DNA of 64,000 nucleotides from Fimbriimonas sp. (lineage in GTDB: Bacteria > Armatimonadota > Fimbriimonadia > Fimbriimonadales > Fimbriimonadaceae), in assembly GCA_031292555.1 (NCBI GenBank), contig JARLGV010000017.1, positions 1 through 64,000 on the forward strand. Direction: 5' to 3'. This document shows positions 1 through 8,773 of the stretch, one piece after another. Position 1 is the first letter of the stretch; each line of letters begins with the position of its first letter. The notes under the pieces were generated by a model. That model had not been told where the DNA came from. It did no database searches and saw only the letters and a program-made list of their open reading frames with translations. A program made the position numbers and the translations under genes.

Positions 1-76
1 CACCGTCGGCATGGAGCACCTCAAACTGTCGGCCGATTTTCTGCGCGCAAAGATGAAGCAGCACGGACTGAAATAA
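1..76 (+). CDS. 3' end of an unidentified gene (partial)
   Basis: An open frame enters from the left edge and ends with a TAA at 74-76, leaving about 24 C-terminal residues that end in MKQHGLK. Only 3 nt separate it from the next start codon, so the two genes are probably co-transcribed. Too little is left to name a family. Confidence 0.6.
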   Translation, partial: TVGMEHLKLSADFLRAKMKQHGLK

Positions 77-79
77 CCC

Positions 80-790
80 ATGAAAACCATCGTTCAGATC
101 TCACTCGACCTCACCAGCATCCCCGAAGCGATCGAAACCGCCCGCATGGCTCTTAGGGCCGGTGTCGACTATCTGGAGGCGGGTACGCCCCTCATCATCG
201 CGGAAGGCATGCACGGCGTGCGCGCTCTCCGTGCAGAGTTCGGCCCCGACGTGCCAATCGTCGCCGACCTCAAGACGATGGACGGCGGATGGCTGGAGTG
301 CGAGATCATGGCGAAGGCGGGTGCGACTCACGTCGTCGTGATGGCCCGTTCGCACGAGGAGACGATCAAGGCGATGGTCAAAGGCGGCAAGGACTTTGGG
401 GTCAAGGTCATGGGCGACAACCTCGGTTATCCGGACATGGTTGACGGAGCCAAGCTGCTCGCCGACCTGGGCTGCGACTACGTCATTCATCACATCGGCT
501 ACGACGAGAGGCGCGGCATCGCGGCATCCGGACGCAAAGCTCCGACCCCCCTCGACCAGCTGCGTGAGATCGTCGCCGCCGTCCACGTGCCGGTTCAAGC
601 CGTCGGCGGCCTCTCGATCGAGCAGGCCATCAAGTGCCCCGAATACGGCGCCCCCCTCGTGGTCCTCGGCGCCCCCCTCACCATCGACGCCGACAGCCTA
701 AGGCAAGCCGGCGGCGACGTCGAGAGCAAACTGCGCCAGATCTGCGAGCACGTCCACGCCTACGGCGACGTCGGCCCCGCCGCCCCGTAG
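80..790 (+). CDS. 3-hexulose-6-phosphate synthase-like protein (OMPDC superfamily)
   Basis: The 236-residue protein has the TIM-barrel layout of the HPS/KGPDC branch of the orotidine-phosphate decarboxylase superfamily. The N-terminus resembles HPS (ISLDL...EAGTPLI), and the metal/catalytic signature D63-L-K65-T-M-D68 (the DxKxxD motif) follows beta-strand 3. Known members condense formaldehyde with ribulose 5-phosphate, or decarboxylate 3-keto-L-gulonate 6-phosphate. Which reaction applies cannot be read from sequence alone. No phosphohexulose isomerase (HPI/SIS domain) gene lies downstream, so a complete ribulose-monophosphate module is not shown here. It starts 3 nt after the preceding gene and lacks a clear Shine-Dalgarno site, which fits an internal operon gene. 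Confidence 0.8.
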   Translation: MKTIVQISLDLTSIPEAIETARMALRAGVDYLEAGTPLIIAEGMHGVRALRAEFGPDVPIVADLKTMDGGWLECEIMAKAGATHVVVMARSHEETIKAMVKGGKDFGVKVMGDNLGYPDMVDGAKLLADLGCDYVIHHIGYDERRGIAASGRKAPTPLDQLREIVAAVHVPVQAVGGLSIEQAIKCPEYGAPLVVLGAPLTIDADSLRQAGGDVESKLRQICEHVHAYGDVGPAAP

Positions 791-814
791 GCGACGGCAC
801 ACAACGGGCCGCTC

Positions 815-2137
815 CTAGGCCTTCGCAACCAAGGCATCGATCATCGCCTGGCGGAGCCTTAGGTCCTTGGCGGTGTCCTCTCCAAGTTCCTTCGCGACTC
901 CGTCTACGACTCGGCGGCCGCGTTCGGCGAGCACCTTCCGGATCTCGGAGTCGTGGATCGTCGTTCCGATATCGTTTAGGGCGCGGATGACGCGCAGGCT
1001 GACGACCACGTCGCGCGTCGCATAGCTTCGAATCTGCTCGAAGGCGGAGTCGACCAATTTGTCCAGTTCATGCCGAGGAACGGCCACTCTCAGGACTCCC
1101 GGCGGGTTGTAGTAACCCTCCTCTAGGGATTGCCGCCCCGCAAAGCAGATCAGAATGCGGCTGAGTTGATCCACGCACGTGATCGCCGTAGTCGGATCGT
1201 TGACTGCCGGCGAAATCGCCTTGAGCGCGATGTCGACGATCTGCAGGATGCCGAACTCAACGTCCTGTTGCAGCGTTCGACTCGGTCCAATGTCGAAAGA
1301 GGCGCCGAGTTCAGTTGCCAATTCGGGCGTCATCCGCCCTTCTTTGGAGACCACGATGAGAGGCACGCCCTCCGGCACGAAGTGTCCGACCCGCCGCAGA
1401 ACGTAAATTGCGAATCGGTGCTGCGTGGCCAACTCCACCAATCGAGCCGTATCGACGAATCGGATGTATCCCGAAGCGGGGCACATCACCGCTTCGCCGG
1501 TCGAAGGTGGCGAGGGCAGATCCTCCGACGACCACTTATGCCGCCTCACCGGATCAGGCATCAGTTCCATAATCATCGCCACGGTCTCGGAGGCGATCCG
1601 ATCGACGATGTGATTGACGCTGATCGCCTGCGAGATGTGGTGAATAAAGAAGAGGAGCCAAGCCACGCACATGGTCGCGAGAAGCATGCCTCCCATAACG
1701 GTGACGACTGGTTCGAAGCTCTTCGGGTAGTTATGGGCGGCCGGGAGGGCCGCGATGCAGTAAGAAAACGTTCCGAGGAAGATGCCGAGGGTCCATTGTG
1801 TCACCCGATCCTGTGCGAAACTTACGATGATTCGCGGCGAAAATTGCATCGAAGCGAGCGTCAGCGTCATCAACAGGATGGCAAAGACGATGGAAACGAC
1901 CGTCATCACCGATGTCGCAATACTGCTCAAGATGATCTGCGCGACCTGGAAATCGATATGCGAGGGGAAGAGCCATCTGGGCGCCCACCCACTCAACCAG
2001 GGCATCGCATTCTCCATTTGAGAAAGCAACCCACCACAAATGCCCAGCGCTAGAGTGATGATCAACGGGCGTACAAGGAATCCCCCGCGCAAGTTGTACA
2101 ACACATGGCGGTACAGGAGCGGAAGCCTCTTGATCAT
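815..2137 (-). CDS. DUF2254 family membrane protein
   Basis: The protein has about 440 residues from the ATG at 2137. The N-terminal half has at least four membrane helices. The second and third contain the family hallmark run SIATSVMTVVSIVFAILLM and then the SPR and LGIFLGTF motifs typical of DUF2254. The soluble C-terminal half (about residues 210-440) would lie in the cytoplasm. The biochemical role of the family is unknown. The frame stays open upstream to a TTG at 2206, but a CAGAAT hexamer at 2149-2144 sits 6 nt before the ATG, so I prefer the shorter, possibly leaderless start. The gene converges on the preceding one (25 nt apart). Confidence 0.85.
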   Translation of the reverse strand: MIKRLPLLYRHVLYNLRGGFLVRPLIITLALGICGGLLSQMENAMPWLSGWAPRWLFPSHIDFQVAQIILSSIATSVMTVVSIVFAILLMTLTLASMQFSPRIIVSFAQDRVTQWTLGIFLGTFSYCIAALPAAHNYPKSFEPVVTVMGGMLLATMCVAWLLFFIHHISQAISVNHIVDRIASETVAMIMELMPDPVRRHKWSSEDLPSPPSTGEAVMCPASGYIRFVDTARLVELATQHRFAIYVLRRVGHFVPEGVPLIVVSKEGRMTPELATELGASFDIGPSRTLQQDVEFGILQIVDIALKAISPAVNDPTTAITCVDQLSRILICFAGRQSLEEGYYNPPGVLRVAVPRHELDKLVDSAFEQIRSYATRDVVVSLRVIRALNDIGTTIHDSEIRKVLAERGRRVVDGVAKELGEDTAKDLRLRQAMIDALVAKA

Positions 2138-2354
2138 CTTTCTATTCTGAACGGAAATCGCTTGCTGAGCAATCTTGGGCCCGACGGTGTGCCGACCGCG
2201 ATCCAAGGCCGCCGCGCCACCGTTCGCATAGACTCATTCATGCAGGGTTCAAACTCAAAGTGGTACATGACGTGAAGGCGTACTTCCCGAACGGAAGGAA
2301 TCCCGCTTCGATGGCAACTGTAGAGGTAGCGGCTCACGCCGCATCCGACGAGTT

Positions 2355-2885
2355 ATGAAACCGCATGTTGTTCCGCCCGGCACGTTCGAGGGCATCTACC
2401 TCGAGCACTCGGATGCGATCTACCGATTCGCATTCCGGCTGTCGGGCAATCGAGAAGATGCGGAAGATCTGACCGCGGAGACGTTTTGCGAAGCGTTTCA
2501 GAGTTGGAGCCGATTTCGGTCCGAGAGTAAGCCGAGAACATGGCTGTACCGGATCGCCGTCAACCGGTGGCGGATGTGCCGCCGGAGAAAGCTGGTCAAA
2601 CAGGTTCCGCTGTCGGCGGCCGATTCGCTGGCCGACCGGATCCAGGGAGATTCGATCCAACTGGATGAGGCTCTGGCCTCGCTGCCCGACAAGTTGCGGG
2701 AGGCCTTCCTGCTCGTGAAGAGCGAGGGGCTGACCCATCTGGAGGCGGCGACGGCATTGGGAGTGCCGGTAGGCACGGTCTACACCCGGGTCTTCCGGGC
2801 AGTCGCCGCGCTCCGGTGCATGCTCGACGACGAATCCGAAACGCAAAGCGTCGCCGTGACGGCAAGGTGCGATCATGGAATGTAA
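2355..2885 (+). CDS. ECF-type RNA polymerase sigma factor
   Basis: The 176-residue protein has sigma region 2 at about residues 12-78 (YRFAFRLSGNREDAEDLTAETF, then the WLYRIAVNRW helix) and region 4 at about 105-155 (LPDKLREAFLLV, a helix-turn-helix ending in VGTVYTRVFRA). Regions 1 and 3 are absent, as expected for an extracytoplasmic-function sigma factor. The next gene overlaps its 3' end by 11 nt and encodes a zinc-finger anti-sigma factor, so the two form a standard sigma/anti-sigma pair. The regulon is unknown. Confidence 0.93.
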   Translation: MKPHVVPPGTFEGIYLEHSDAIYRFAFRLSGNREDAEDLTAETFCEAFQSWSRFRSESKPRTWLYRIAVNRWRMCRRRKLVKQVPLSAADSLADRIQGDSIQLDEALASLPDKLREAFLLVKSEGLTHLEAATALGVPVGTVYTRVFRAVAALRCMLDDESETQSVAVTARCDHGM

Positions 2886-3633
2886 GAAAGCGCAGTTCTA
2901 TCTCAGCGGCTATATGAAGGGCGAATTGGGCGTCCGGCTCACTCGCCGAATCGATAGTCACTTGCGGGAGTGTCCCGCTTGCCAAGCCTCTCTTGAGTTT
3001 CACTCCCGGTTGGACCACGAGTTGGCCCAATCGGTTGAGACGCCCAAGGAACCGCTCGAACGCGCTATCGCGATGTATATGAACGACTCGTTGCCGCCCA
3101 GACCTTGGCTCGCGGAAAAACTAGGAGATGCCAAATTGAGAAGAACCTTTCTATCTACGTCCGGTGCTATCGCCATCGTCGTTGCGGCATTCGCGATGGC
3201 CCCCGTCTTCGCCACCGCCGATTCCGCCCATGATACGTTTCGAACGATGAAGCAGGCGATGGCCCACCACAAGCAAGGCGTCACCCTCATCGTGACCGCC
3301 ACGAAGACCCCCAACGGCGAGACCGAAATCAAGGCATCCGGCCCGGCCGGGTCGAGCCCTAACGGCGTGAACGCCAGGGTCACGGCAACCATGAGCGGCA
3401 ACAAGCTGACGGCCACCGTCGACATCGACCTCGACGAAAGCCACTACAAGTCGATCGCGTTCGGGTCCAACAAGGACGTGCTGCTTCTCGTGCCCAAGGG
3501 AGTAGCCGGCAAGCGGTACGAGGTCGCCGTCGACGACCGCAGCAAGCTTCCGAAGACATGGTCCCGCTTCGCTTGGGACGCATCGTCAAACAAATACCGC
3601 CCCGAAGCCACCTACAAATTCGTCGCGAAGTAG
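2875..3633 (+). CDS. Anti-sigma factor, zf-HC2 type, membrane anchored
   Basis: The 252-residue protein has an N-terminal zinc-binding anti-sigma domain with the H29-x3-C33-x2-C36 motif and an additional C3. One membrane helix at about residues 91-113 follows. The C-terminal extracytoplasmic domain of about 140 residues ends near AYKFVAK and resembles the lipoprotein-like domain seen in some secreted sensors, with no named family I can assign. It overlaps the sigma gene by 11 nt, so translational coupling is likely. The expected role is to hold the sigma factor at the membrane until an envelope signal is received. Confidence 0.88.
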   Translation: MECKKAQFYLSGYMKGELGVRLTRRIDSHLRECPACQASLEFHSRLDHELAQSVETPKEPLERAIAMYMNDSLPPRPWLAEKLGDAKLRRTFLSTSGAIAIVVAAFAMAPVFATADSAHDTFRTMKQAMAHHKQGVTLIVTATKTPNGETEIKASGPAGSSPNGVNARVTATMSGNKLTATVDIDLDESHYKSIAFGSNKDVLLLVPKGVAGKRYEVAVDDRSKLPKTWSRFAWDASSNKYRPEATYKFVAK

Positions 3634-4102
3634 GGCGCTAATCGGGCCACGTGGCTGGGAGAAGAATCAAGCCCGTCGCCCGCAGTCGACGGCTTTTCGT
3701 CGCGTCGCCATCAGCCCACGGGCCATCGAAGCTCGAAGAAGTTCAACCACCTCACGAGTGCCTGTAGCCGCCTGATGCTCGTCCCGGCGCAAGGAACGCA
3801 ATGGGCATCGAGCGCCGAAAACAACGTGATGTGATTCTCCGCTTTGCGGGGCCGGCGAGCGGCCTCGGACTCTTGTTGACTAGCTGCCTAACCCCGGATA
3901 GGCGAACCGAACGCCAATCCGGGGCTAGCCTATGTAATCCCTGCGGGATACCCGGAAGGGCTTCGTCCCCTTTCCTCGCGGGGTGATGCCGCTTGTTCAC
4001 GCCGCCTGGAAGCAGTGCACCACGCACGCCTCCTAAGCCCAATATTCCTCACTTGTATTGCAACCTATCCGGACTGATTATAAGGTTGAACCACGCTCTC
4101 TC
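3634..4102. other. Intergenic region, 469 nt, no gene seen
   Basis: This is the gap between two converging genes. Short open frames on both strands lack start signals, codon bias and family resemblance. The only structure I see is the hairpin listed at 3892-3924, plus a G/C-rich stretch with short inverted repeats at about 3925-3985. Confidence 0.6.
3892..3924. repeat. Perfect 12-bp hairpin with A-A bulge
   Basis: The left arm CCCCGGAT-A-GGCG pairs with CGCC-A-ATCCGGGG across a 7-nt loop, giving 8 + 4 base pairs around one A-A mismatch. There is no T-tract on either strand, so it is not a standard intrinsic terminator. It lies between converging genes and could be a 3'-end stabiliser or a repeat-element remnant. 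Confidence 0.6.
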
Positions 4103-6424
4103 TCACTTATACAGCAAGTACTTGGCGCGGACCGCTTCGAACTTCTTTAGGGCGTCGCGGTAGCTGTCCTGGATGTCCTCCGGGTCCTCGGCGGATTGGA
4201 TTTGGCGGATGACGTCGTTGCTGCCGATCAGCTTCTTGCCGGCCTCGATGTCAACCTTGCCCGGATACAGGCGCTCAAGGGCAACCGCCACCTCCAGGCC
4301 GATCTTTACGGCGTCCATGTTCTCACGGTCCGTGATCACGAAGCGGACGCCCTGGACCGGCTTCCCTTCCAGTTTCGCGGCATTGGGGGTGAACGTCGTC
4401 GGATAGGTTCGGATGCCCGGGATGCCGCGGCGGTTCAAGTAGGCGGACAGCTTGGGGCCGTCGATGAACTCGGCGCCGATCTGCTCGAACGGCGAATCGG
4501 TGCCCCGGCCGACCGATATGTTCGGCGCATACTCGATAAGGCACAACCCTGGATAGAGGCTGGCCGCATTGAGGCTGCGGATGTTCGGCGACGGATTCAC
4601 CCATGGCTGATTGGTGGAGTCGAGCCAGTCGCCCCGGTCCCAATCGTGCATCTTCACGACGTGCAGGTCGACGCCGAGGCGCCGTTCCGCGTTGAACAGC
4701 CCGGCGAGTTCGCCCACCGTCATGCCGTGCCGGACCGGCATCGCCGCCAAATACCCGACGAACGAGGTGTTCGCCTCGTCCATCGGCGGCCCTTCGACCC
4801 GGACCCCGGTGATCGGGTTGGGGCGATCGAGCACGTAGAACGGCAGATGAGCCTTCGCGGCTGCCTCCATCGCGTAGGCCATCGTGGACTCGTACGTGTA
4901 GAACCGGACGCCGATGTCCTGGATATCGAACACGAGCGCGTCCAATCCTTCGAGCATCTCCGGAGTCGGACGCAACGTCTTTCCGTACAGGCTCAGTACG
5001 GGAATGCCGGTGGCTGCATCGACGGTGTCCGTGATCCCCTCATGGTCAACCGCGCCCGCCCATCCGTGCTCGGGCGAGAACAGCTTCGCGACCTTGACGC
5101 CGGCCGCAACCATCAGATCGACGTTCCGCTTGCCATGCCGGTCGAGGCCGGTCTGGTTCGTGATGAGCCCGATCCGCTTGCCCGCGAAAGGCTCAAAGTG
5201 CGAGGCTTCAAGCACGTCCAAACCGGTCAGCACGGCGCCTTGGTGCTCCACGACGCGGCGCCGACCCACATAGTCGATCGTGTCGTTGTAGCCGTTCAGG
5301 ATCACCCGGCGTGAGGTGATTCCCAGGGCGGCGGCGGTGATCGTCGCCACCTTCGATCGAAGGGCCAGCATCGGCGGACGGGGTCCGTTGTGGACGGCGT
5401 TGGTCAGCAGAATCACATAGGTCTTGCTCGACGGATCGATCCAGATCGACGTGCCGGTGAAGCCGGTGTGCCCGTATGAGCCGATCGGGAACAGTTCGCC
5501 TCGGTTGCCGGAGTACGGCGAATCGATGTCCCAGCCGAGGCCGCGCAGGACTGGCTGATCGATCGGCGTCTGCGGGTCGGTGAACTTCTGGACCGTAAGG
5601 GGGCTGAAGAGCCTGGTCGGACCGAGGACGCCCTTGTTGAGCATCATTTGGCAGAACCGCGCCAAGTCGTCTCCGGTTGAAAAAAGGCCGGCGTGGCCGG
5701 CGATTCCGCCCATATTACGCGCGGTCGGATCGTGTACCACACCACGCAGGATCTGCCCCGTTTTCGGATCGGCCTCAGTGGGCGCGATGCGCGGGACCAG
5801 CGAGACCGGCGGCTGGTACATCGAATCCTTCATTCCCAGCGGAAGAAAGATATGTTCGCGGGCAAAGGCCGCCAATGTCTGTCCGCTGGTTCGGTGAACC
5901 AGTTCGCCGAGCAGTTCGAAGTTGATGTCGCTGTAGACGTGCCGGGTGTTCGGAGGCGCCATCGGAGGATCGGTGCAGGCGAGGTGAATGCCCGTGTCGT
6001 AGCCGCTCCAATCGGGTTTGAGCGGCACGTCCGGCCGGAGGCCTGAAAAGTGAGTCATCAGGTTACGCAGCGTGATCGGGCTCTGACCGCCCTGAAACTC
6101 TGGGATATAGTCGGTGACTTTATCGCCCAGCCGATACTTCCCTTCCTCGAACAGCTTCATCAGGCAGGAAGTCGTCGCCACCACCTTCGTGAGCGATGCG
6201 CAATCGAAGATCGTGTCCAGGGTCATCGGCTCGACGGCCGGAACTTCCGACCGGTTGCCGTACGCCTTGCGGTGAACGATATGGCCGTCATGTCCGACGA
6301 TCAGCACGGCGCCGGGGATGCGCCGTTCACGGATGGCCAATTCGACCGCAGCGTCAAGCGCGGCCGATCCTGAGAAGGAAGGAGTAGTCATGGCGGCAGA
6401 TACCAGGCACGCAAGTAGGAACAT
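4103..6424 (-). CDS. Fused serine hydrolase (AmiE-like) and NamZ/DUF1343 exo-N-acetylmuramidase
   Basis: A 773-residue two-domain protein. Residues about 1-15 form a signal peptide. The first domain (about 20-365) is a class C beta-lactamase-fold serine hydrolase with S77-L-T-K80 as the SxxK motif, Y164-S-D166 in the YxN position, and an HTG box. The second domain (about 390-773) is DUF1343, the family of the exo-beta-N-acetylmuramidase NamZ (GH171), with GLITNQTG, FSPEHG and DIQDIGVRFYTY motifs. In Bacillus the separate genes amiE (ybbE) and namZ (ybbC) are neighbours and release MurNAc from peptidoglycan fragments. One chain here would combine amidase and muramidase steps outside the cytoplasm; this is inferred. 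The ATG at 6424 has TAACCT 8 nt upstream; a GTG two codons earlier is also possible. Confidence 0.88.
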   Translation of the reverse strand: MFLLACLVSAAMTTPSFSGSAALDAAVELAIRERRIPGAVLIVGHDGHIVHRKAYGNRSEVPAVEPMTLDTIFDCASLTKVVATTSCLMKLFEEGKYRLGDKVTDYIPEFQGGQSPITLRNLMTHFSGLRPDVPLKPDWSGYDTGIHLACTDPPMAPPNTRHVYSDINFELLGELVHRTSGQTLAAFAREHIFLPLGMKDSMYQPPVSLVPRIAPTEADPKTGQILRGVVHDPTARNMGGIAGHAGLFSTGDDLARFCQMMLNKGVLGPTRLFSPLTVQKFTDPQTPIDQPVLRGLGWDIDSPYSGNRGELFPIGSYGHTGFTGTSIWIDPSSKTYVILLTNAVHNGPRPPMLALRSKVATITAAALGITSRRVILNGYNDTIDYVGRRRVVEHQGAVLTGLDVLEASHFEPFAGKRIGLITNQTGLDRHGKRNVDLMVAAGVKVAKLFSPEHGWAGAVDHEGITDTVDAATGIPVLSLYGKTLRPTPEMLEGLDALVFDIQDIGVRFYTYESTMAYAMEAAAKAHLPFYVLDRPNPITGVRVEGPPMDEANTSFVGYLAAMPVRHGMTVGELAGLFNAERRLGVDLHVVKMHDWDRGDWLDSTNQPWVNPSPNIRSLNAASLYPGLCLIEYAPNISVGRGTDSPFEQIGAEFIDGPKLSAYLNRRGIPGIRTYPTTFTPNAAKLEGKPVQGVRFVITDRENMDAVKIGLEVAVALERLYPGKVDIEAGKKLIGSNDVIRQIQSAEDPEDIQDSYRDALKKFEAVRAKYLLYK

Positions 6425-6511
6425 GCCCACGAAGGTTACCTATTTGTCCCCGGAAACCGGGACACCGAGCCCTCACCGGGTTGCGGCTGAATCGACTAAA
6501 CTGAGTTCGCT

Positions 6512-8530
6512 ATGTTCAGCAGAATTCCGCGTGTAGCGATGACGCTCATGCTGCCGCTTGCCTGTGTATTTATTGGCATGCCGCACTATGTCAGCGCCCA
6601 AGACTCAAAGCCGTTCGTCAGCCCAATGTTCTCCGACAATATGGTGCTGCAACGAGGGATGAAGGACCCGGTCTGGGGGTGGGCCGCTCCGGGAACCAAG
6701 ATCACCGTGAAGGTGAACGACCAGACGGCCTCAACCGTAACCGGCAGGGACGGCAAATGGATGACCCACATCGGCCCCCTTGAAGTAGGCGGACCGTATA
6801 CGTTGACGATCGACGGCCCGAAGTCGGTGACGTACAGCAACGTCATGGTTGGCGACGTGTGGATCTGCTCCGGTCAGTCGAACATGGAGTTCGGCATCGG
6901 CAACCTCAAGAACCCGGATGAGGAAATCGCCGCCGCCAACTTTCCCAATTTGAGGCTGTTCTTCCAACCCAAGGTCGTATCCGCCGGGCCGCTGGATGCG
7001 ACGGGAGGCAATTGGCTCCCTTGCACGCCCGAGAATCTAAAATCGGACGGAGATTGGGCGGGATTCAGCGCCGTCGCCTACTTCTTCGGCAAGAAGCTGC
7101 AAACCGATTTGAACATCCCGATCGGGCTGATACACACCTCCTGGGGCGGCACTCCCGCGCAGGCGTGGACAAGCGCCAAGGACCTCGGCGACAAACTCCC
7201 CGAATTCAAGCCGGAACTTGCCCAGCTACAGCAGGCAGTGAAGGAGAAAGCGCAGGCATCCAAGACCCTGGCCCAGCTATTCGATGAGTGGTACAAGAAG
7301 TACGACAAGGGTTCGGCGACCGATCCCGGTTGGGGCGCCGCGGACCTGAACGACTCCGACTGGAAATCGATGAAGGTACCGGAGTTCTTCCAGAAGTCCG
7401 GTCTCCCTGAATTCGACAACCCGATGAGCGTAGTCTGGTTCCGCAAAGTCGTCGACGTTCCCGCCGAGTCCGCCGCCAAGGAAGCGACCCTTCGCTTCAT
7501 GGTCGACGACAACGACGCGGCTTGGGTGAACGGTGTGAAGGTCGGCGCGACCGACGGCTACAACGTGCCCCGCAAGTACGTGCTCCCCGCGAACTTGATC
7601 AAGCCGGGCAAGAACGTGATCGCGATCCGCGTGACCGACACCAGCGCCCCCGGCGGCATCTGGGGCGACCCTTCGGGGCTCGCACTCGACTTCGCAGGGG
7701 CCGATTCGATTCCCCTCGCCGGCGACTGGAAACTCAAGCTCAGCGAAGTGATCACGGATAAGAACCCGCTTCCCGCCACGATTCGCGACAACCCAAACTT
7801 CCCGACCGTGCTCTATAACGGAATGATCCAGCCGATCGTGCCGTATGGCGTCAAGGGCGCAATTTGGTACCAGGGCGAGAGCAACGCCGGCCAGGCCTAT
7901 CAGTACCGGACGCTGTTGCCGGCGATGATCGGCTCATGGCGCCGCAACTTCGGCCAAGGCGACTTCCCGTTCCTGATCGTGCAGCTTGCCGGCTTCGGCG
8001 ACAAGCCGGCGAAGCCGGGCGACGACGCGTGGGCTGAGCTTCGCGAGGCGCAGTGGATGACCGCCCAGAAGGGCAAGAACATCGGGATCGCCACCGCGAT
8101 CGATATCGGCGAATCGGCCGACATTCACCCGAAGAACAAGCAGGAAGTCGGTCGAAGACTCGGCTTGGTCGCTGAGGCGCAGACCTACCACATGAAGGTC
8201 GAGTTCTCCGGCCCGGTGTACCGCTCGATGAAGGTCGAGGGTGGGGCGATCAAGCTCTCATTCGACCACGCCGAAGGCGGTCTCACCGCCAAGGATGGTC
8301 CGCTGATCGGATTCGCGGTCGCCGGTGACGACCACAAATGGTACTGGGCCGACGCCAAGATCGACGGCAGCAGTGTCGTCGTATCCTCGTCCGACGTACC
8401 TCACCCGGTCGCGGTTCGGTATTCGTGGGCAACGTTCTACGAGAGCAACCTGTACAACCAGGCCGGCCTCCCCGCGTTCCCCTTCCGAACCGACACCTGG
8501 CCCTGCATTACTGGCGGGCCGAAAAAATAG
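6512..8530 (+). CDS. Sialate O-acetylesterase family protein (SASA), secreted
   Basis: The 672-residue protein starts with a signal peptide (cleavage near SAQD, about residue 30). The catalytic domain is the SGNH-type sialate O-acetylesterase: the nucleophile block G121-Q-S123-N-M is clear, and the later block YQGESNAG begins at Q454. Between them (about residues 245-400) is an inserted jelly-roll domain resembling the sugar-binding domain of GH2 enzymes (YKKYDKG, WFRKVVDVP, VNGVKVG). Such enzymes remove acetyl groups from sialic acids or from plant polysaccharides, so the real substrate is open. It is divergent from the muramidase fusion gene and 87 nt away, with TAAACT at 6497-6502 as a possible -10. 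Confidence 0.9.
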   Translation: MFSRIPRVAMTLMLPLACVFIGMPHYVSAQDSKPFVSPMFSDNMVLQRGMKDPVWGWAAPGTKITVKVNDQTASTVTGRDGKWMTHIGPLEVGGPYTLTIDGPKSVTYSNVMVGDVWICSGQSNMEFGIGNLKNPDEEIAAANFPNLRLFFQPKVVSAGPLDATGGNWLPCTPENLKSDGDWAGFSAVAYFFGKKLQTDLNIPIGLIHTSWGGTPAQAWTSAKDLGDKLPEFKPELAQLQQAVKEKAQASKTLAQLFDEWYKKYDKGSATDPGWGAADLNDSDWKSMKVPEFFQKSGLPEFDNPMSVVWFRKVVDVPAESAAKEATLRFMVDDNDAAWVNGVKVGATDGYNVPRKYVLPANLIKPGKNVIAIRVTDTSAPGGIWGDPSGLALDFAGADSIPLAGDWKLKLSEVITDKNPLPATIRDNPNFPTVLYNGMIQPIVPYGVKGAIWYQGESNAGQAYQYRTLLPAMIGSWRRNFGQGDFPFLIVQLAGFGDKPAKPGDDAWAELREAQWMTAQKGKNIGIATAIDIGESADIHPKNKQEVGRRLGLVAEAQTYHMKVEFSGPVYRSMKVEGGAIKLSFDHAEGGLTAKDGPLIGFAVAGDDHKWYWADAKIDGSSVVVSSSDVPHPVAVRYSWATFYESNLYNQAGLPAFPFRTDTWPCITGGPKK

Positions 8531-8537
8531 AGATCCG

Positions 8538-8768
8538 TCCGCGCTCCCCCACCGGGAGCGCGGAATTCATTCCGCCTAATGGAGGTGGACTTCAGTCCGC
8601 CTCAATCGGCCGCGCCAGAGTCGCCAAACCCACACGCCTGAATCTCGCGTCATGGCCAAGGAGCACATCGGTCGCGGTCACGGCGATGGATCGGCAAGGG
8701 GCTTCAGGATCGGAACGGGCTTAAGCCCGGGACACTTGGGAGGACTGTAGTCCGCGCCCCTTGGGGAT
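8538..8768. repeat. Palindrome-rich repeat, copy 1 (left of the pseudopilin gene)
   Basis: The block has five short palindromes. A perfect 11-bp hairpin (8538-8548 with 8554-8564, loop CCACC) starts 7 nt after the preceding stop codon. It is followed by GCGGAAT-TC-ATTCCGC (8560-8575) and AGGTGGACT-TC-AGTCCGCCT (8583-8602). After about 110 nt of unrelated sequence come CGGGCTTAAGCCCG (8716-8729) and GGACT-GT-AGTCC (8742-8753). The same blocks in the same order occur at 9834-10124, on the other side of the pseudopilin gene. The first hairpin may also end the upstream transcript. Confidence 0.8.
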
Positions 8769-8773
8769 GCACA

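Noticed and set aside
3752-4042. Open frames of 61 and 96 codons between the anti-sigma and muramidase genes
   Set aside because: They cross the hairpin and have unlikely composition and no Shine-Dalgarno site or homology.
4196-5314. Long plus-strand open frame (372 codons) opposite the muramidase fusion
   Set aside because: It is the antisense shadow of a well-supported gene; it is Arg/Asp/Val-rich without start signals or family resemblance.
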